The notes beneath the pieces were generated by a model that worked only from the letters and a program-made list of their open reading frames with translations, was not told where the DNA came from and ran no database searches. Below are positions 20,569 to 32,377 of a stretch of DNA of 64,000 nt, piece by piece. This DNA is from Hippasteria phrygiana (taxonomy: Eukaryota; Echinodermata; Asteroidea; Valvatida; Goniasteridae): assembly GCA_037893225.1 (NCBI GenBank), contig JAZGUH010000627.1, positions 992,001 through 1,056,000 of the forward strand. The letters are read 5' to 3'. Numbering within the stretch: position 1 is the stretch's first letter; each line of letters opens with the position of its first letter. The translations under genes were made by a program, and so were the position numbers.

Positions 20569-23500
20569 ATGTATGTCTCATTAATCCTTGCGATGACTCT
20601 GTCGTTAGTCACCCTCAACACGGGAGGGTGTACGACCGCATTGAAAAATGCATCAATAAAAACATATGTTGAAAACCTTTGCGATAAACCCGATATCGTA
20701 TTTCTCCAAGAAACCTATTTTCTTAATTTCAATAGCCACGTGTGGAAAATGTGGTAGTACACCCCCCTGTGTGCCCCAAGCCCCACCCGTGGGTCGGGAA
20801 TAACGACCCTGGTCAAGAACAAAAACATAGACATTGTTCAATTGTTGACTCAAAAATTATTTCGGACGGGCACATTTTCTTTACCAAGATTAGAACCAAT
20901 AATACTTTTTTCTATCTCTATAATTTTCTAGTCCCTCAGAACGATAAACTTGCCCTTGAGGCCATCCAGTCATTCAGTGAGCATTGCGCTCAGCTTGCCG
21001 ACGACGGCGTCATCGTCATCGGTGGTGACTTTAACTGCACGTTGGACCCTATCGTCGACCGTCTGCGCATGCCGGTCGAGCATCGACCCAGAGTCGCTGG
21101 CGCCCTCAGCGACGCGATGGGTGCACTGTCGTTGCGTGATATCTGGCGCAGTCTCAACCCCGGTAAACAAACATTTACTTGGTTCAGGAATAACCTCTCG
21201 TCCGAGTCTGGCTCGTCACGAGCCCGACTCGATCGTTTTTACGGCCCACCCAATATTCTATCTTCTGTTCACTCTTCCAAAATCATCCCCTGTCCTCTCT
21301 CCGACCATTTTGCCGTTTCTCTTCAAATTAAGCTCCCCTCGGCTAGCCAGAGGGGTAGCGCCTACTGGCACTTTAACAACTCTCTCCTTTCTGATGTTTC
21401 CTATAAACAAATAATAAATCATTTCTGGGCCAATTGGAAACATCAAAAAGGAGACTTCCCTGATATTTTATTGTGGTGGGACATTGGCAAGTCCCACGTT
21501 AAATCCATCACCCAAAAATACAGTCAGAAAATTGCTAAAGAAAGACGAGAAACTTTTTCTGAGCTGAACAAAAAAATCGACCGTTTACAGTCTGCGCCGG
21601 ATCTCACGCCTCAGGCCAAAGAGGTCCTAAAGGAACAAAGGGACAATTTAAATCAACATCTTAAAGATAAAGCTAAAGGCGCTCTCGTCAGATCGCGTTT
21701 TCAACACATCAACGAAACCGACTCCTGTACTTCTTACTTCTTCAACTTGGAAAAAAGCAACTCAATTTCTAAATCCATCAGCAAAATACGTCTCCCTTCT
21801 GGTATAGTTTCCGAAGACCCAACCGCAATAAAAACTCACATTCATGCCTTTTACCAAGACCTGTACAGTCGAGTCCCGACTGACGAGAGTGCCTTCAATT
21901 TAATTACCGAGGACCTCAATCGGCTTGAGCCTCAAGATGCGGAGGACCTCGATTGTCCTCTGTCTCTTGGGGAACTTGACCTTGCCGTCGAGCAACTTGG
22001 CATAAACAAATCTCCCGGCCTTGACGGACTCAGCTCCGAATTTTTCCAGTGTTTCTGGCCCCTGCTAAAAGACGATCTTTTTTCCGTTCTCAATCATTCC
22101 CTCATTTCTGGCTCTCTACCCCGTTCCTTTTCCCGTGCAGTTATTACCCTACTTCCCAAGAAGGGAGACCTTTCCGACATTGCCAATTGGCGTCCGGTCT
22201 CCCTTCTGAATACAGATTACAAAATCTATGCCAAGTTGCTCGCCAACAGACTCAAGCAGTGCATCCACAGCGTAGTGAATGAAGATCAAACGTATTGTGT
22301 ACCGGGGCGTTCGATTTTCGACAACATAAATTTAATCCGAGACATTCTGATGTTCTCGAATTTTAACGACGCCCCGTTGGCCGTGGTCGGCCTTGACCAG
22401 AAGAAAGCTTTTGACAATGTCGACCACGGCTATCTAATCAACACAATGAGGGCCATAGGCTTTGGGGAGATGTTTCTCAGTTACTTACAGCTTCTGTACA
22501 GCGGTTCCGAGAGCCTGATCAAGGTGTGCGGCTCTCTGACTTCGCCCTTCTCTTTCGAGAAGGGTATAAGGCAGGGGTGCCCGCTCTCGGGACTGCTGTA
22601 CTCGATTGCCATAGAGCCACTCTTGAACAAACTTCGTTGCAACATAAATAAGAGTGGCTTCAAACTTCCCAACACTGAGAAATACTGCTCGGTATACGCG
22701 GACGACGTGTCCGTGTTTGTCACCTCCGATGCGGGTTTCACTGCGGTCGAGGAGACCTACGATCTCTTTGGCCGCGCCTCTGCTGCTTGCTTAAATACCA
22801 CAAAATCCCAGGGACTATGGGCTGGCTCGTGGGTCGGGCGGACCGATCGGCCCCTCGGTTTCGTGTGGAACAGCGAGGGGCTCGAGTTCCTTGGGGTTCA
22901 TCTGGGAAACCTATCTAGCTATCACCAACTGAACTGGAAGAAATGCACCGCCAAACTCAACAAAACACTTACCTCTTGGAAAACCTTATCTCTCTCCCTT
23001 TCCTTTAAAGGCAGAATCCTCACAGCCAACCAATTAGCTGCTTCCAAAATTGTTCATTCTCTCGCTACCCTACCTCCCCCCGATCACATCCTAGATGAGC
23101 TCCAACGGCTTCTAATCGGTTTTGTCTGGCCCACGAAAAAACACCTGCTAAGGAGACGACTCTTGTTTCAAAAACCCGATAAAGGGGGCCTTGGTTTAAG
23201 TTGCCTCCGAGCACGCACCCTCACGTACAGATTCACCCGTATACAGAGGTTTTTAAACAATTGCTCTCACCCCTCGTACTTCCTTTTCTCGCACTTCCTG
23301 CAAAATTATCAAAACTTACATTTCGATTTTCAGTTATTTTTTATCAAAACCGACCCAGTTTCCTATGTGAGCATTCCAACGTTTTACAGTGAGGTGTTGC
23401 GTGCTTGGGCGGCCTCCGGAGCTCAAATTATAATAGCACACGACAACGTAAGCCACGTCTCAAATGTTCCCATTCACAGTTGTATTTCTAATTCTCTTGC

Positions 23501-24461
23501 AGCTGACGATGAGCCTGACTGTGCGCGACTCCTCGCATGCGGAATCAAACAAATTCGCCACATCCTGCATCCTGAGAGCGGGCGTTGGCTCGACGCCAGT
23601 GACGTCATCCAACCTACGTGCCGAACACGCCCGTTCTCCACACGTCTCCTCCACCGTCATCTCCTTCGTCTTCGTTCCGTCGTCATCCGTCTGTTCCCCA
23701 ATGTCTTCAATCACCGTGGTCTCGTCAAGTCTTCTCTCCCGCCTGTTAACATCGTCCCCAAGCCAGATCCGCCCCTCGGAATCAAGATAACGACCAACGT
23801 CAACGGGATCTCCGCACCATCCAAAGAATTGTATCATCACATCAACCGCAACATCAATGAACTCCCAGGTAATGAACGAACGCACTGGCACGACGTGGGC
23901 TTCCTTGACAAGCCCAACGAGATTAACTGGAAGGAAGCATACGAACTGCCCTCCTCAAAGAAGGAGGGCGATGTGCAATTCAAACTCTTCCATAACGTTC
24001 TCCCGTCGTTGCCAGTGCTTCATCACATCAACCCGAACATCAATCCAGCATGCGGATGGTGCGGAGAGAGGGGCACGATCTGGCATCTGTTCATCCTCTG
24101 TCCGTCCATCCAGCCAGCTCTCACGCTTCTACATACACTCATCAGTCGTCTCCTTCCCGATCTTCTCCTCAACTTCAACATCTACTGGTCCCTGATTCCG
24201 CATGCCGGGAGACGCGACAAACAAGCTGTGCGCATCGCCAATTATCTCATCGTCAGCTGTAAGAACGTCATTTATTATTTATATAGAACTGGTAATTTTG
24301 TCGACCCTTATGTCATATGGACACACCGTCTAAAAAACAGAATTATATTTGAATTTTATTACTACAGTCTTAACTGCAACTTAAATGATTTTGATAACAA
24401 ATGGGGAATTAGCAACGCTTTATTCACCACTGTGAATGGTGAACTGACGTGGCTCATATAA
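20569..24461 (+). pseudogene. LINE A ORF2 (endonuclease-reverse transcriptase), inactivated near its start
   Basis: The start (TLSLVTLNTGG, then IVFLQETYF) reads in one frame to a TAG at 20755-20757; an 8-bp insertion relative to copy B near 20840 also shifts frame. After that a 1239-codon frame (20742-24461) is open. Within it are endonuclease motifs GGDFNC (~94), RLDRFYG (~162) and LSDHFAV (~186), the reverse transcriptase from about residue 424 (KSPGLDGL, NWRPVSLLN, GLDQKKAFDNVD, GIRQGCPLSGLLYS, YADD at ~652), and a C-terminal CGWCGERGTIWHLFILC zinc knuckle. The catalytic YADD is intact but the N-terminal endonuclease residues are out of frame. Family: Tx1-like branch of the L1 group. Confidence 0.85.
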
Positions 24462-24799
24462 CCGCAATGGTACCTTTCCACAGTATAAATTGATACTCGG
24501 TATAATTATATAACATAATAAATCAATAATAAAAAATAAAAACCAACAAAAAAAACCAAAAAAAACAAAAGAAAAACCAAAAAAATTAGATATGTTTTTA
24601 ACTGTGTAGCTATTTACTGTTACTTTTGGACTAAACTAAGTACTTTTCTTCATTGTACCGTTTTTCCTTAGCCAACATTATATGTCAATGATTTAAACAA
24701 GATTTTGTAATTGATTTATTGTTTAACGCTGTTTTGTTTTACAATGTAATGTTTCTAAACGATATGCAACAAAGGTACAATTTGAAAAGTGTAAAAAAG

Positions 24800-27787
24800 T
24801 GTACCCAACCGGTGCCCGCCAGTACTCCAGAGGTGCCCGTTCTATTATTATCTATTTTCTTCACTGTGATGTACCCAACCGGTGCCCGCCTGTACTCCAG
24901 AGGTGCCCCTTCTAAAATTATCTTTTTTCTTCACTGTGATGTACCCAACCGGTGCCCGCCTGAACTCCAGAGGTGCCCGTTCTATTATTATCTATCTTCT
25001 TCACTGTGATGTACCCAACCGGTGCCCGCCTGTACTCCACTAGAGGTGCCCGTTCTATTATTATCTATTTTCTTCACTGTGATGTACCCAACCGGTGCCC
25101 GCCTGTACTCCAGAGGTGCCCCTTCTCTAATTATCTTTTTTCTTCACTGTGATGTACCCAACCGGTGCCCGCCTGTACTCCAGAGGTGCCCATTCTATAA
25201 TTATCTTTTTTCTTCACTGTGATGTACCCAACCGGTGCCCGCCTGTACTCCACTAGAGGTGCCCGTTCTATTATTATCTATTTTCTTCACTGTGATGTAC
25301 CCAACCGGTGCCCGCCTGTACTCCAGAGGTGCCCCTTCTCTAATTATCTTTTTTCTTCACTGTGATGTACCCAACCGGTGCCCGCCTGTACTCCAGAGGT
25401 GCCCGTTCTATTATTATCTATTTTCTTCACTGTGATGTACCCAACCGGTGCCCGCCTGTACTCCAGAGGTGCCCGTTGTATAATTGTCTTTTTTCTTCAC
25501 TGAGATGTACCCAACCGGTGCCCGCCTGTACTCCAGAGGTGCCCGTTCTATTATTATCTATTTTCTTCACTGTGATGTACCCAACCGGTGCCCGCCTGTA
25601 CTCCAGAGGTGCCCGTTCTATTATTATCTTTTTTCTTCACTGAGATGTACCCAACCGGTGCCAGCCTGTACTCCAGAGGTGCCCGTCTTATAATTATCTA
25701 TTTTCTTCACTGTGATGTACCCAACCGGTGCCCGCCTGTACTCCAGAGGTGCCCGTCTTAAAATTATCTATTTTCTTCACTGTGATTTACCCAACCGGTG
25801 CCCGCCTGTACTCCAGAGGTGCCCGTCTTATAATTATCTATTTTCTTCACTGTGATGTACCCAACCGGTGCCCGCCTGTACTCCAGAGGTGCCCATTCTA
25901 CAATTATCTTTTTTCTTCACTGTCATGTACCCAACCGGTGCCCGCCTGTACTCCAGAGGTGCCCGTTGTATTATTATCTATTTTCTTCACTGTCATGTAC
26001 CCAACCGGTGCCCGCCTGTACTCCAGAGGTGCCCGTTCTATAATTATCTTTTTTCTTCACTGTGATGTACCCAACCGGTGCCCGCCTGTACTCCAGAGGT
26101 GCCCTTCTATAATTATCTTTTTTCTTTACTGAGATGTACCCAACCGGTGCCCGCCTGTACTCCAGAGGTGCCCGTTCTATAATTATCTATTTTCTTCAGT
26201 GTGATGTACCCAACCGGTGCCCGCCTGTACTCCAGAGGTGCCCGGTCTATTATTATCTATTTTCTTCACTGTGATGTACCCAACCGGTGCCCGCCTGTAC
26301 TCCAGAGGTGCCCGCTCTATAATTATCTTTTTTCTTCACTGTGATGTACCCAACCGGTGCCCGCCTGTACTCCAGAGGTGCCCGTTCTCTAATTATCTAT
26401 TTTCTTCACTGTGATGTACCCAACCGGTGCCCGCCTGTACTCCAGAGGTGCCCGTTGTATAATTGTCTTTTTTCTTCACTGAGATGTACCCAACCGGTGC
26501 CCGCCTGTACTCCAGAGGTGCCCGTTCTATTATTATCTATTTTCTTCACTGTGATGTACCCAACCGGTGCCCGCCTGTACTCCAGAGGTGCCCGTTCTAT
26601 TATTATCTTTTTTCTTCACTGAGATGTACCCAACCGGTGCCAGCCTGTACTCCAGAGGTGCCCGTCTTATAATTATCTATTTTCTTCACTGTGATGTACC
26701 CAACCGGTGCCCGCCTGTACTCCAGAGGTGCCCGTCTTAAAATTATCTATTTTCTTCACTGTGATTTACCCAACCGGTGCCCGCCTGTACTCCAGAGGTG
26801 CCCGTCTTATAATTATCTATTTTCTTCACTGTGATGTACCCAACCGGTGCCCGCCTGTACTCCAGAGGTGCCCATTCTACAATTATCTTTTTTCTTCACT
26901 GTCATGTACCCAACCGGTGCCCGCCTGTACTCCAGAGGTGCCCGTTGTATTATTATCTATTTTCTTCACTGTCATGTACCCAACCGGTGCCCGCCTGTAC
27001 TCCAGAGGTGCCCGTTCTATAATTATCTTTTTTCTTCACTGTCATGTACCCAACCGGTGCCCGCCTGTACTCCAGAGGTGTCCGTTCTATAATTATCTAT
27101 TTTCTTCAGTGTGATGTACCCAACCGGTGCCCGCCTGTACTCCAGAGGAGCCCGTCTTATAATTATCTATTTTCTTCACTGTGATGTACCCAACCGGTGC
27201 CCGCCTGTACTCCAGAGGTGCCCGTTCTATTATTATCTATTTTCTTCACTGTGATGTACCCAACCGGTGCCCGCCTGTATTCCAGAGGTGCCCGTTCTAT
27301 TATTTTCTATTTTCTTCACTGTGATGTACCCAACCGGTGCCCGCCTGTACTCCAGAGGTGCCCGTTGTATAATTATCTTTTTTCTTCACTGAGATGTACC
27401 CAACCGGTGCCCGCCTGTACTCCAGAGGTGCCCGTTCTATTATTATATATTTTCTTCACTGTGATGTACCCAACCGGTGCCCGCCTGTACTCCAGAGGTG
27501 CCCGTCTTATAATTATCTATTTTCTTCACTGTGATGTACCCAACCGGTGCCCGCCTGTACTCCAGAGGTGCCCCTTCTATAATTATCTTTTTTCTTCACT
27601 GAGATGTACCCAACCGGTGCCCGCCTGTACTCCAGAGGTGCCCGTTCTATTATTATCTATTTTCTTCACTGTGATGTACCCAACCGGTGCCCGCCTGTAC
27701 TCCAGAGGTGCCCGGTCTATTATTATCTATTTTCTTCACTGTGATGTACCCAACCGGTGCCCGCCTGTACTCCAGAGGTGCCCATTC
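24800..27787 (+). repeat. 70-bp minisatellite, block 1 (about 43 units)
   Basis: Unit landmarks are TGTACCCAACCGGTGCCCGC, TGTACTCCAGAGGTGCCCG, a TATTATTATCTATTTT-type AT part and CTTCACTGTGA. Units differ at a few diagnostic sites (CTGTGATG/CTGTCATG/CTGAGATG; GTTCTATTA/GTCTTATAA/GTTGTATAA). A block of 14 units repeats with a 979-bp offset (about 25371-26130 against 26350-27109). Reading frames through it are an effect of repeat composition. Confidence 0.95.
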
Positions 27788-28594
27788 TTTTTTCTTTTTT
27801 TTCGTGAAAAGTGGAGTTATACAACTCCATTTATTCTATATACTCAACACAAATACAATATTACAACACATTAGTAAATTATATATGTATATACATATGT
27901 ACAAAAATAAAAATATATACAAAGTAAACACAAAGTATAAACAGTGATAGTGTCACAAAATTCGAAACCAAATCATAAATCGTGCAAAGTAAATAACATA
28001 AACAATAACATAAACAACTCAAATATATAGAAAGAGTCTTAAGTCATGGAAAATCATAGCAAAATAAATGACAAGCAATAAAGTATAAACAATAACTCAA
28101 ATGATTACATACAAAATCACTAGTCCAAAAAAGGGTCAATAAACAACAATGGGAACAAAAAAAAAAAATCCAAGATTTAGAAACCAAATCACAAGTCATG
28201 CAAATTCAATACATGTCAAATAATTATGCACAAACAATAAATCAAATAGTTAAAATACGAAATCTCAAGTAAACAAAATAAATAAATGACAAAACAATGT
28301 ATAAACAATAAATCAAAGATTTCGAAACCAAATCACAGATCATGCAAAATATACGACAAACATTATTGAATAAACAATCCAATATTTAGAAATAAATTCT
28401 GAAGTCATGAAAAAGACAAAAAATGAAATGACACATAATCGTGTACAAAACAATAAATCAAATATTTATAAACAAAATACTAAATCATGCAAAGGACAAA
28501 ACGGTAAATTATAAACAATAAATCAAATATTTAGTCATGCAAAATAAATGTCAAATAATCGTGAACAAAAACAGGAAATCAAGAAATCAAATAA

Positions 28595-31500
28595 TCAGAA
28601 ACAAAATTTTAAATTACCTTCCTCCAAATAACACAGAACGGAATTTCTGGTATAAATGAAACAAAAAACATTAACGGGTAATCTCCGTTTTTTGAAATAA
28701 ATAAATTTACGTAACTTACTTTTGTACACATTTAGAATATTCAAATTACAATCATCACTCCGGTCAGTATACATACATCTCGTTTTCCAGATTATTCCAT
28801 GTAATTTACCAATGAGCATTAAATATAAATCGTCATCAAGACCTACTCCCAGAGTTCTAGAAAGATCCGACAAACAGAAAGTAGCATCTTTTTTATATTT
28901 CTTTATAAGATTTTCAACAAAAAACCAAGCATGGACATGTTTACTACAATTGATAAAAAGATGCTCGATCGTTTCGACATTAGTTTTACATAGAGGGCAG
29001 AGATCGTTATCGGTTATTCCCCATCGTTTAAGTTTGTCTTTAGTAGGAAGAATCCTGTGCTTCAATTGGAACCAAATATCCTTATCATGAACGTCAAGAA
29101 GGTTAGAACAATTTTTGAGCCAAATTTTTTTCCAATCGAGATGATTTACATTAAAGAAAAGATTCCATTTGTTAACGGCACTGGGAGCAATTAAATTTCT
29201 ACTAATTAAAAAATTATAGATAATCTTAACATTTGCATTAATTAATTCTATAGTATCTTTATCATTAATGGTAACATTATTCAATGGATGGTTCGGGGGA
29301 CCTTCTCTGGATTCTTCTATGTAATCTATTTTGACATTTCTGTTTAAACCCGCCATGATCCGGCCCGCAGTTACAGGCAAAATATTACATAAATCGGCAA
29401 CCTTCTTAAAGGAAAACAGCTGGCCTTCTTGAACAATATCTTTTAAATAAACAATTCCCTGAGGTTTTAAAATTCTTGAATCTAAAACTTTTCCTTGATT
29501 ACCAGTAATAATTGTGTTATTCCACAGAGGTAAGTTACCTGTTTCATTTATACACGAAAACACGTTATTAATATTGGCACCGGATTTGTTGAAATTAACA
29601 ATTAATTCTTTATAATAAGGTTGGGCCGTGGGGACAATAGCTTTGGGACAATTAAGAACGTACCAGTCTAGTTTACTACTCCCACTGGCTTGGGTTATAC
29701 AATAATCAAAAAAATATTTCCATTTACCGGAACTTTCACGATACTTACGCAAAACATTAATTTTTAAAGCCTGCAATTTACATTTAATGTCGACAACTCC
29801 AGTACCTCCATTATCAAGCGGCCCACATATAGTATTTCTTTTGATTTTATCCGGTTTCCCGTTCCAATAGAAGGACCATTTAAATCTTTCCATTTTCGAA
29901 ATATATTCTTCTGGACAATGAAGGACTGGGCCGAAGTAGGAGAGCCCGGATCCGATAAAACTATTGATGACTATAGATTTCCCTTTTAAGGTAAGGTTTC
30001 TCATTTTCCATCTCTTCAAAATACTCTCCATTTTACTAATTCTAGGTTCCCAATTTATATCCGAATTGTCGTCATTTCCAAAATAAATTCCGAGTATTTT
30101 AAGGTGATCACTTACCCACGAAAACCCCCCCGGTTTATCTTTTCTATCCCTCCATTTGCCCAACCAAAGCCCCTGTGACTTCCCTACATTAATTTTAGAC
30201 CCAGACCCCCCACTGTAAACGGTAAAAATATTGTCTAACACATCAAAATCGCTATCCTCAGTCAAAAAAATGGTTGTGTCATCAGCATGTTGAACTAATT
30301 TCAGAGTCTGATCACTATTAGGAAGAATTATACCTTTAAGATTGCTACTTCTTCTAATGAGACAGGCTAAACCTTCAGCACATATGGTATATAGGAGAGG
30401 GGATAAGGGACATCCCTGCCTGATTCCCCTAGTCACTCTGAAGGGTTCCGTAATAAAATTATTGACTATAATGCTACTACACGGATTACTATATAAAATT
30501 TGAACCCACTTAATAATACTTTCAGGAATTCCCATCTTTTTCATAATACCAAACATATAATCCCACTCTATCCTATCAAAAGCTTTTTCTTGGTCTATAC
30601 TTAATAGGGCCCCTTGTTCATCTTCATTGTTAATATAATAAATACTATCCCTAATGGTCATTAAATTATCCTGTATATTTCTTCCCGCGACTCCACAGGA
30701 TTGGTCATCACCAATAATATCGGGCATGATTTTCTTTAATCTATTTGTTATTACTTTGGAAATAATTTTGTAATCAACATTCAGAAGGCTAATGGGCCTC
30801 CAATTCTTTAGGTTATTTCTCTCCCCCCTATTTTTAAAAATTAATCGAATGAGAGCAACATTCATAGAGTTGGGCAAACAATCACTTTTCATACATTCAT
30901 TGACGACTTCCATAAAATCAGTTTTAATGACGGGCCAAAAAAGTTGATAAAACTCAACAGTTAAACCATCCAAACCGGGCGATTTTTCTTTTTTCATTTG
31001 ATTGAGGGCTAACAAAATTTCGTTTTCATCAAGATCCTTTTCAAGGTCGTCAATAACATCATCATCAAAAAGGGTAAAATTCACATTATCAAGAACAATA
31101 TTATATTTACCTTTACATATTCCTTCACTGGTATACAAGTTTTCATAAAAAGAATTCACATACTCGCACATAGAAAGGGAATCTTCATAATAGTTACCGA
31201 CAGTATCAACTAGATTGGTTATCAGGTTCTCGTTATTTCTTTGTTTTTCTACACCTCGAAAAAAATGAGTTGGTTTTTCACCCTCTATTTTGTTAATATG
31301 ACATTTCACTCTAGTCTTTTCTAGGTCATTGAGCTCATAAGTTTTGATTTTATTTTCAATTTCCGATATAGTATTGGGATCTGAATTGGCATCGTTAAGG
31401 AGCCTGGTCAGATCTTTTTGAAGTTTATTTGTATGTTTCTTCTCCTTTTGGTATTTTTCGGAACCGAAATTTTTTATGATTTCTTTTAATTTGCATTTAC

Positions 31501-32359
31501 CATGATCCCACCAATCCAAGGTGTTGTCGTAATTATCTTTTTGGGTTTTCCAAAAAGACCAAAACAGTTTTATACTTTGAGCACATTGATCATCCCACAG
31601 TAATTGATTGTTACAGATCCATCTACCTGTACCAAAATTAATTTCCCGTTTTTGAAATCTACAGATAACAGCAAAATGATCCGACAATCCTAAAGAACTA
31701 ACACTAGCATCGGAAAGAAGGCAATAGAGAGAACGTGATGTAAAAATATAGTCTATCCTACTACTCCTTTTGAGAACCCTATGGTAAAAGGTATATCCCA
31801 AATCATCCGGGTAAAGATTCCTATAAATATCAATTAGGTCATGATTTGAAATTATATTTTTCAATTCAGAAACACTTTTATCGGCTTTGTTATTTAAATC
31901 AAGTTGACAATTAAAATCACCTGCTATAACCCAATTATCCCCTTCGTAAAGATATATATTTAGAATTTGAAAGAAGGTTTTTCTACTGAGTATCTGATTA
32001 GGGGCATAGACGTTCAAGATACTAAAGGTGATTCCTTTCAATAATATGTTACAAGTGATTAGTCTACCCTCTTCATCTGTATCAAAATGATCTAATTTAA
32101 TCCCTGATTTGCGTGATGCCAGAATAGCCACTCCCCTAGAATTACTTTCCCCGTGACTAAAGGCCATTTCCCCTCCCCATTGTTTAGTCCAAAAATCTTC
32201 ATCATTAATAGTGCTATGGGTTTCCTGAAGACAAATAATATCGTATTTTTCCCTGTTTAGATGATTAAATAAAATTTCCCTTTTTTGGTGATTACGGAGC
32301 CCGTTAACATTAAGAGTGGCTATTCTGAGCATCACGCAAATCAGAAGAACATAAATCAT
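28595..32359 (-). CDS. LINE C ORF2: apurinic-type endonuclease and reverse transcriptase, 1254 aa
   Basis: Single open frame. Endonuclease: LNVNGLRN (~16), CLQETHS (~43), NVYAPN (~116), AGDFNCQ (~146), SSRIDYIF (~199), LSDHFA (~225), i.e. all the usual catalytic positions of LINE endonucleases. Reverse transcriptase from ~459: KSPGLDGLTVEFY, NWRPISLLNVDYK (~519), SIDQEKAFDRIEWDYM (~587), GIRQGCPLSPLLYT (~645) and the catalytic box HADD (691-694), with His where most relatives have Tyr or Phe. C-terminal CPLC-x12-H-x4-C knuckle-like motif at ~1121. The protein nicks target DNA and primes reverse transcription of its RNA. It starts 18 bases after the ORF1 stop, so it may be translated by reinitiation. 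Family placement (Tx1-like) is from motif wording. Confidence 0.92.
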   Translation of the reverse strand: MIYVLLICVMLRIATLNVNGLRNHQKREILFNHLNREKYDIICLQETHSTINDEDFWTKQWGGEMAFSHGESNSRGVAILASRKSGIKLDHFDTDEEGRLITCNILLKGITFSILNVYAPNQILSRKTFFQILNIYLYEGDNWVIAGDFNCQLDLNNKADKSVSELKNIISNHDLIDIYRNLYPDDLGYTFYHRVLKRSSRIDYIFTSRSLYCLLSDASVSSLGLSDHFAVICRFQKREINFGTGRWICNNQLLWDDQCAQSIKLFWSFWKTQKDNYDNTLDWWDHGKCKLKEIIKNFGSEKYQKEKKHTNKLQKDLTRLLNDANSDPNTISEIENKIKTYELNDLEKTRVKCHINKIEGEKPTHFFRGVEKQRNNENLITNLVDTVGNYYEDSLSMCEYVNSFYENLYTSEGICKGKYNIVLDNVNFTLFDDDVIDDLEKDLDENEILLALNQMKKEKSPGLDGLTVEFYQLFWPVIKTDFMEVVNECMKSDCLPNSMNVALIRLIFKNRGERNNLKNWRPISLLNVDYKIISKVITNRLKKIMPDIIGDDQSCGVAGRNIQDNLMTIRDSIYYINNEDEQGALLSIDQEKAFDRIEWDYMFGIMKKMGIPESIIKWVQILYSNPCSSIIVNNFITEPFRVTRGIRQGCPLSPLLYTICAEGLACLIRRSSNLKGIILPNSDQTLKLVQHADDTTIFLTEDSDFDVLDNIFTVYSGGSGSKINVGKSQGLWLGKWRDRKDKPGGFSWVSDHLKILGIYFGNDDNSDINWEPRISKMESILKRWKMRNLTLKGKSIVINSFIGSGLSYFGPVLHCPEEYISKMERFKWSFYWNGKPDKIKRNTICGPLDNGGTGVVDIKCKLQALKINVLRKYRESSGKWKYFFDYCITQASGSSKLDWYVLNCPKAIVPTAQPYYKELIVNFNKSGANINNVFSCINETGNLPLWNNTIITGNQGKVLDSRILKPQGIVYLKDIVQEGQLFSFKKVADLCNILPVTAGRIMAGLNRNVKIDYIEESREGPPNHPLNNVTINDKDTIELINANVKIIYNFLISRNLIAPSAVNKWNLFFNVNHLDWKKIWLKNCSNLLDVHDKDIWFQLKHRILPTKDKLKRWGITDNDLCPLCKTNVETIEHLFINCSKHVHAWFFVENLIKKYKKDATFCLSDLSRTLGVGLDDDLYLMLIGKLHGIIWKTRCMYTDRSDDCNLNILNVYKSKLRKFIYFKKRRLPVNVFCFIYTRNSVLCYLEEGNLKFCF

Positions 32360-32377
32360 AAATCAAAAAAAGTAAGC

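Larger units (their letters stand above)
19690..24799 (+). mobile_element. LINE A, Tx1/L1-like non-LTR retrotransposon, 5'-truncated, damaged
   Basis: Sister copy of LINE B (clearly homologous from about 19690). It holds the C-terminal part of ORF1 (to 20555), ORF2 (20569-24461) and an A-rich 3' region (24462-24799). The 5' end is truncated within ORF1; the boundary with satellite is approximate. The 3' end runs AATTTGAAAAGTGTAAAAAA and then meets TGTACCCAACCGG of the satellite. Confidence 0.85.

Noticed and set aside
24719..27947. Chains of ORFs (60-225 codons) with repeated YPTGARLYSRGAR-type peptides
   Set aside because: They are the 70-bp minisatellite read in successive frames. A 70-bp period shifts frame each unit, starts and stops follow the CTGTGATG variants, and there is no splice or start context.
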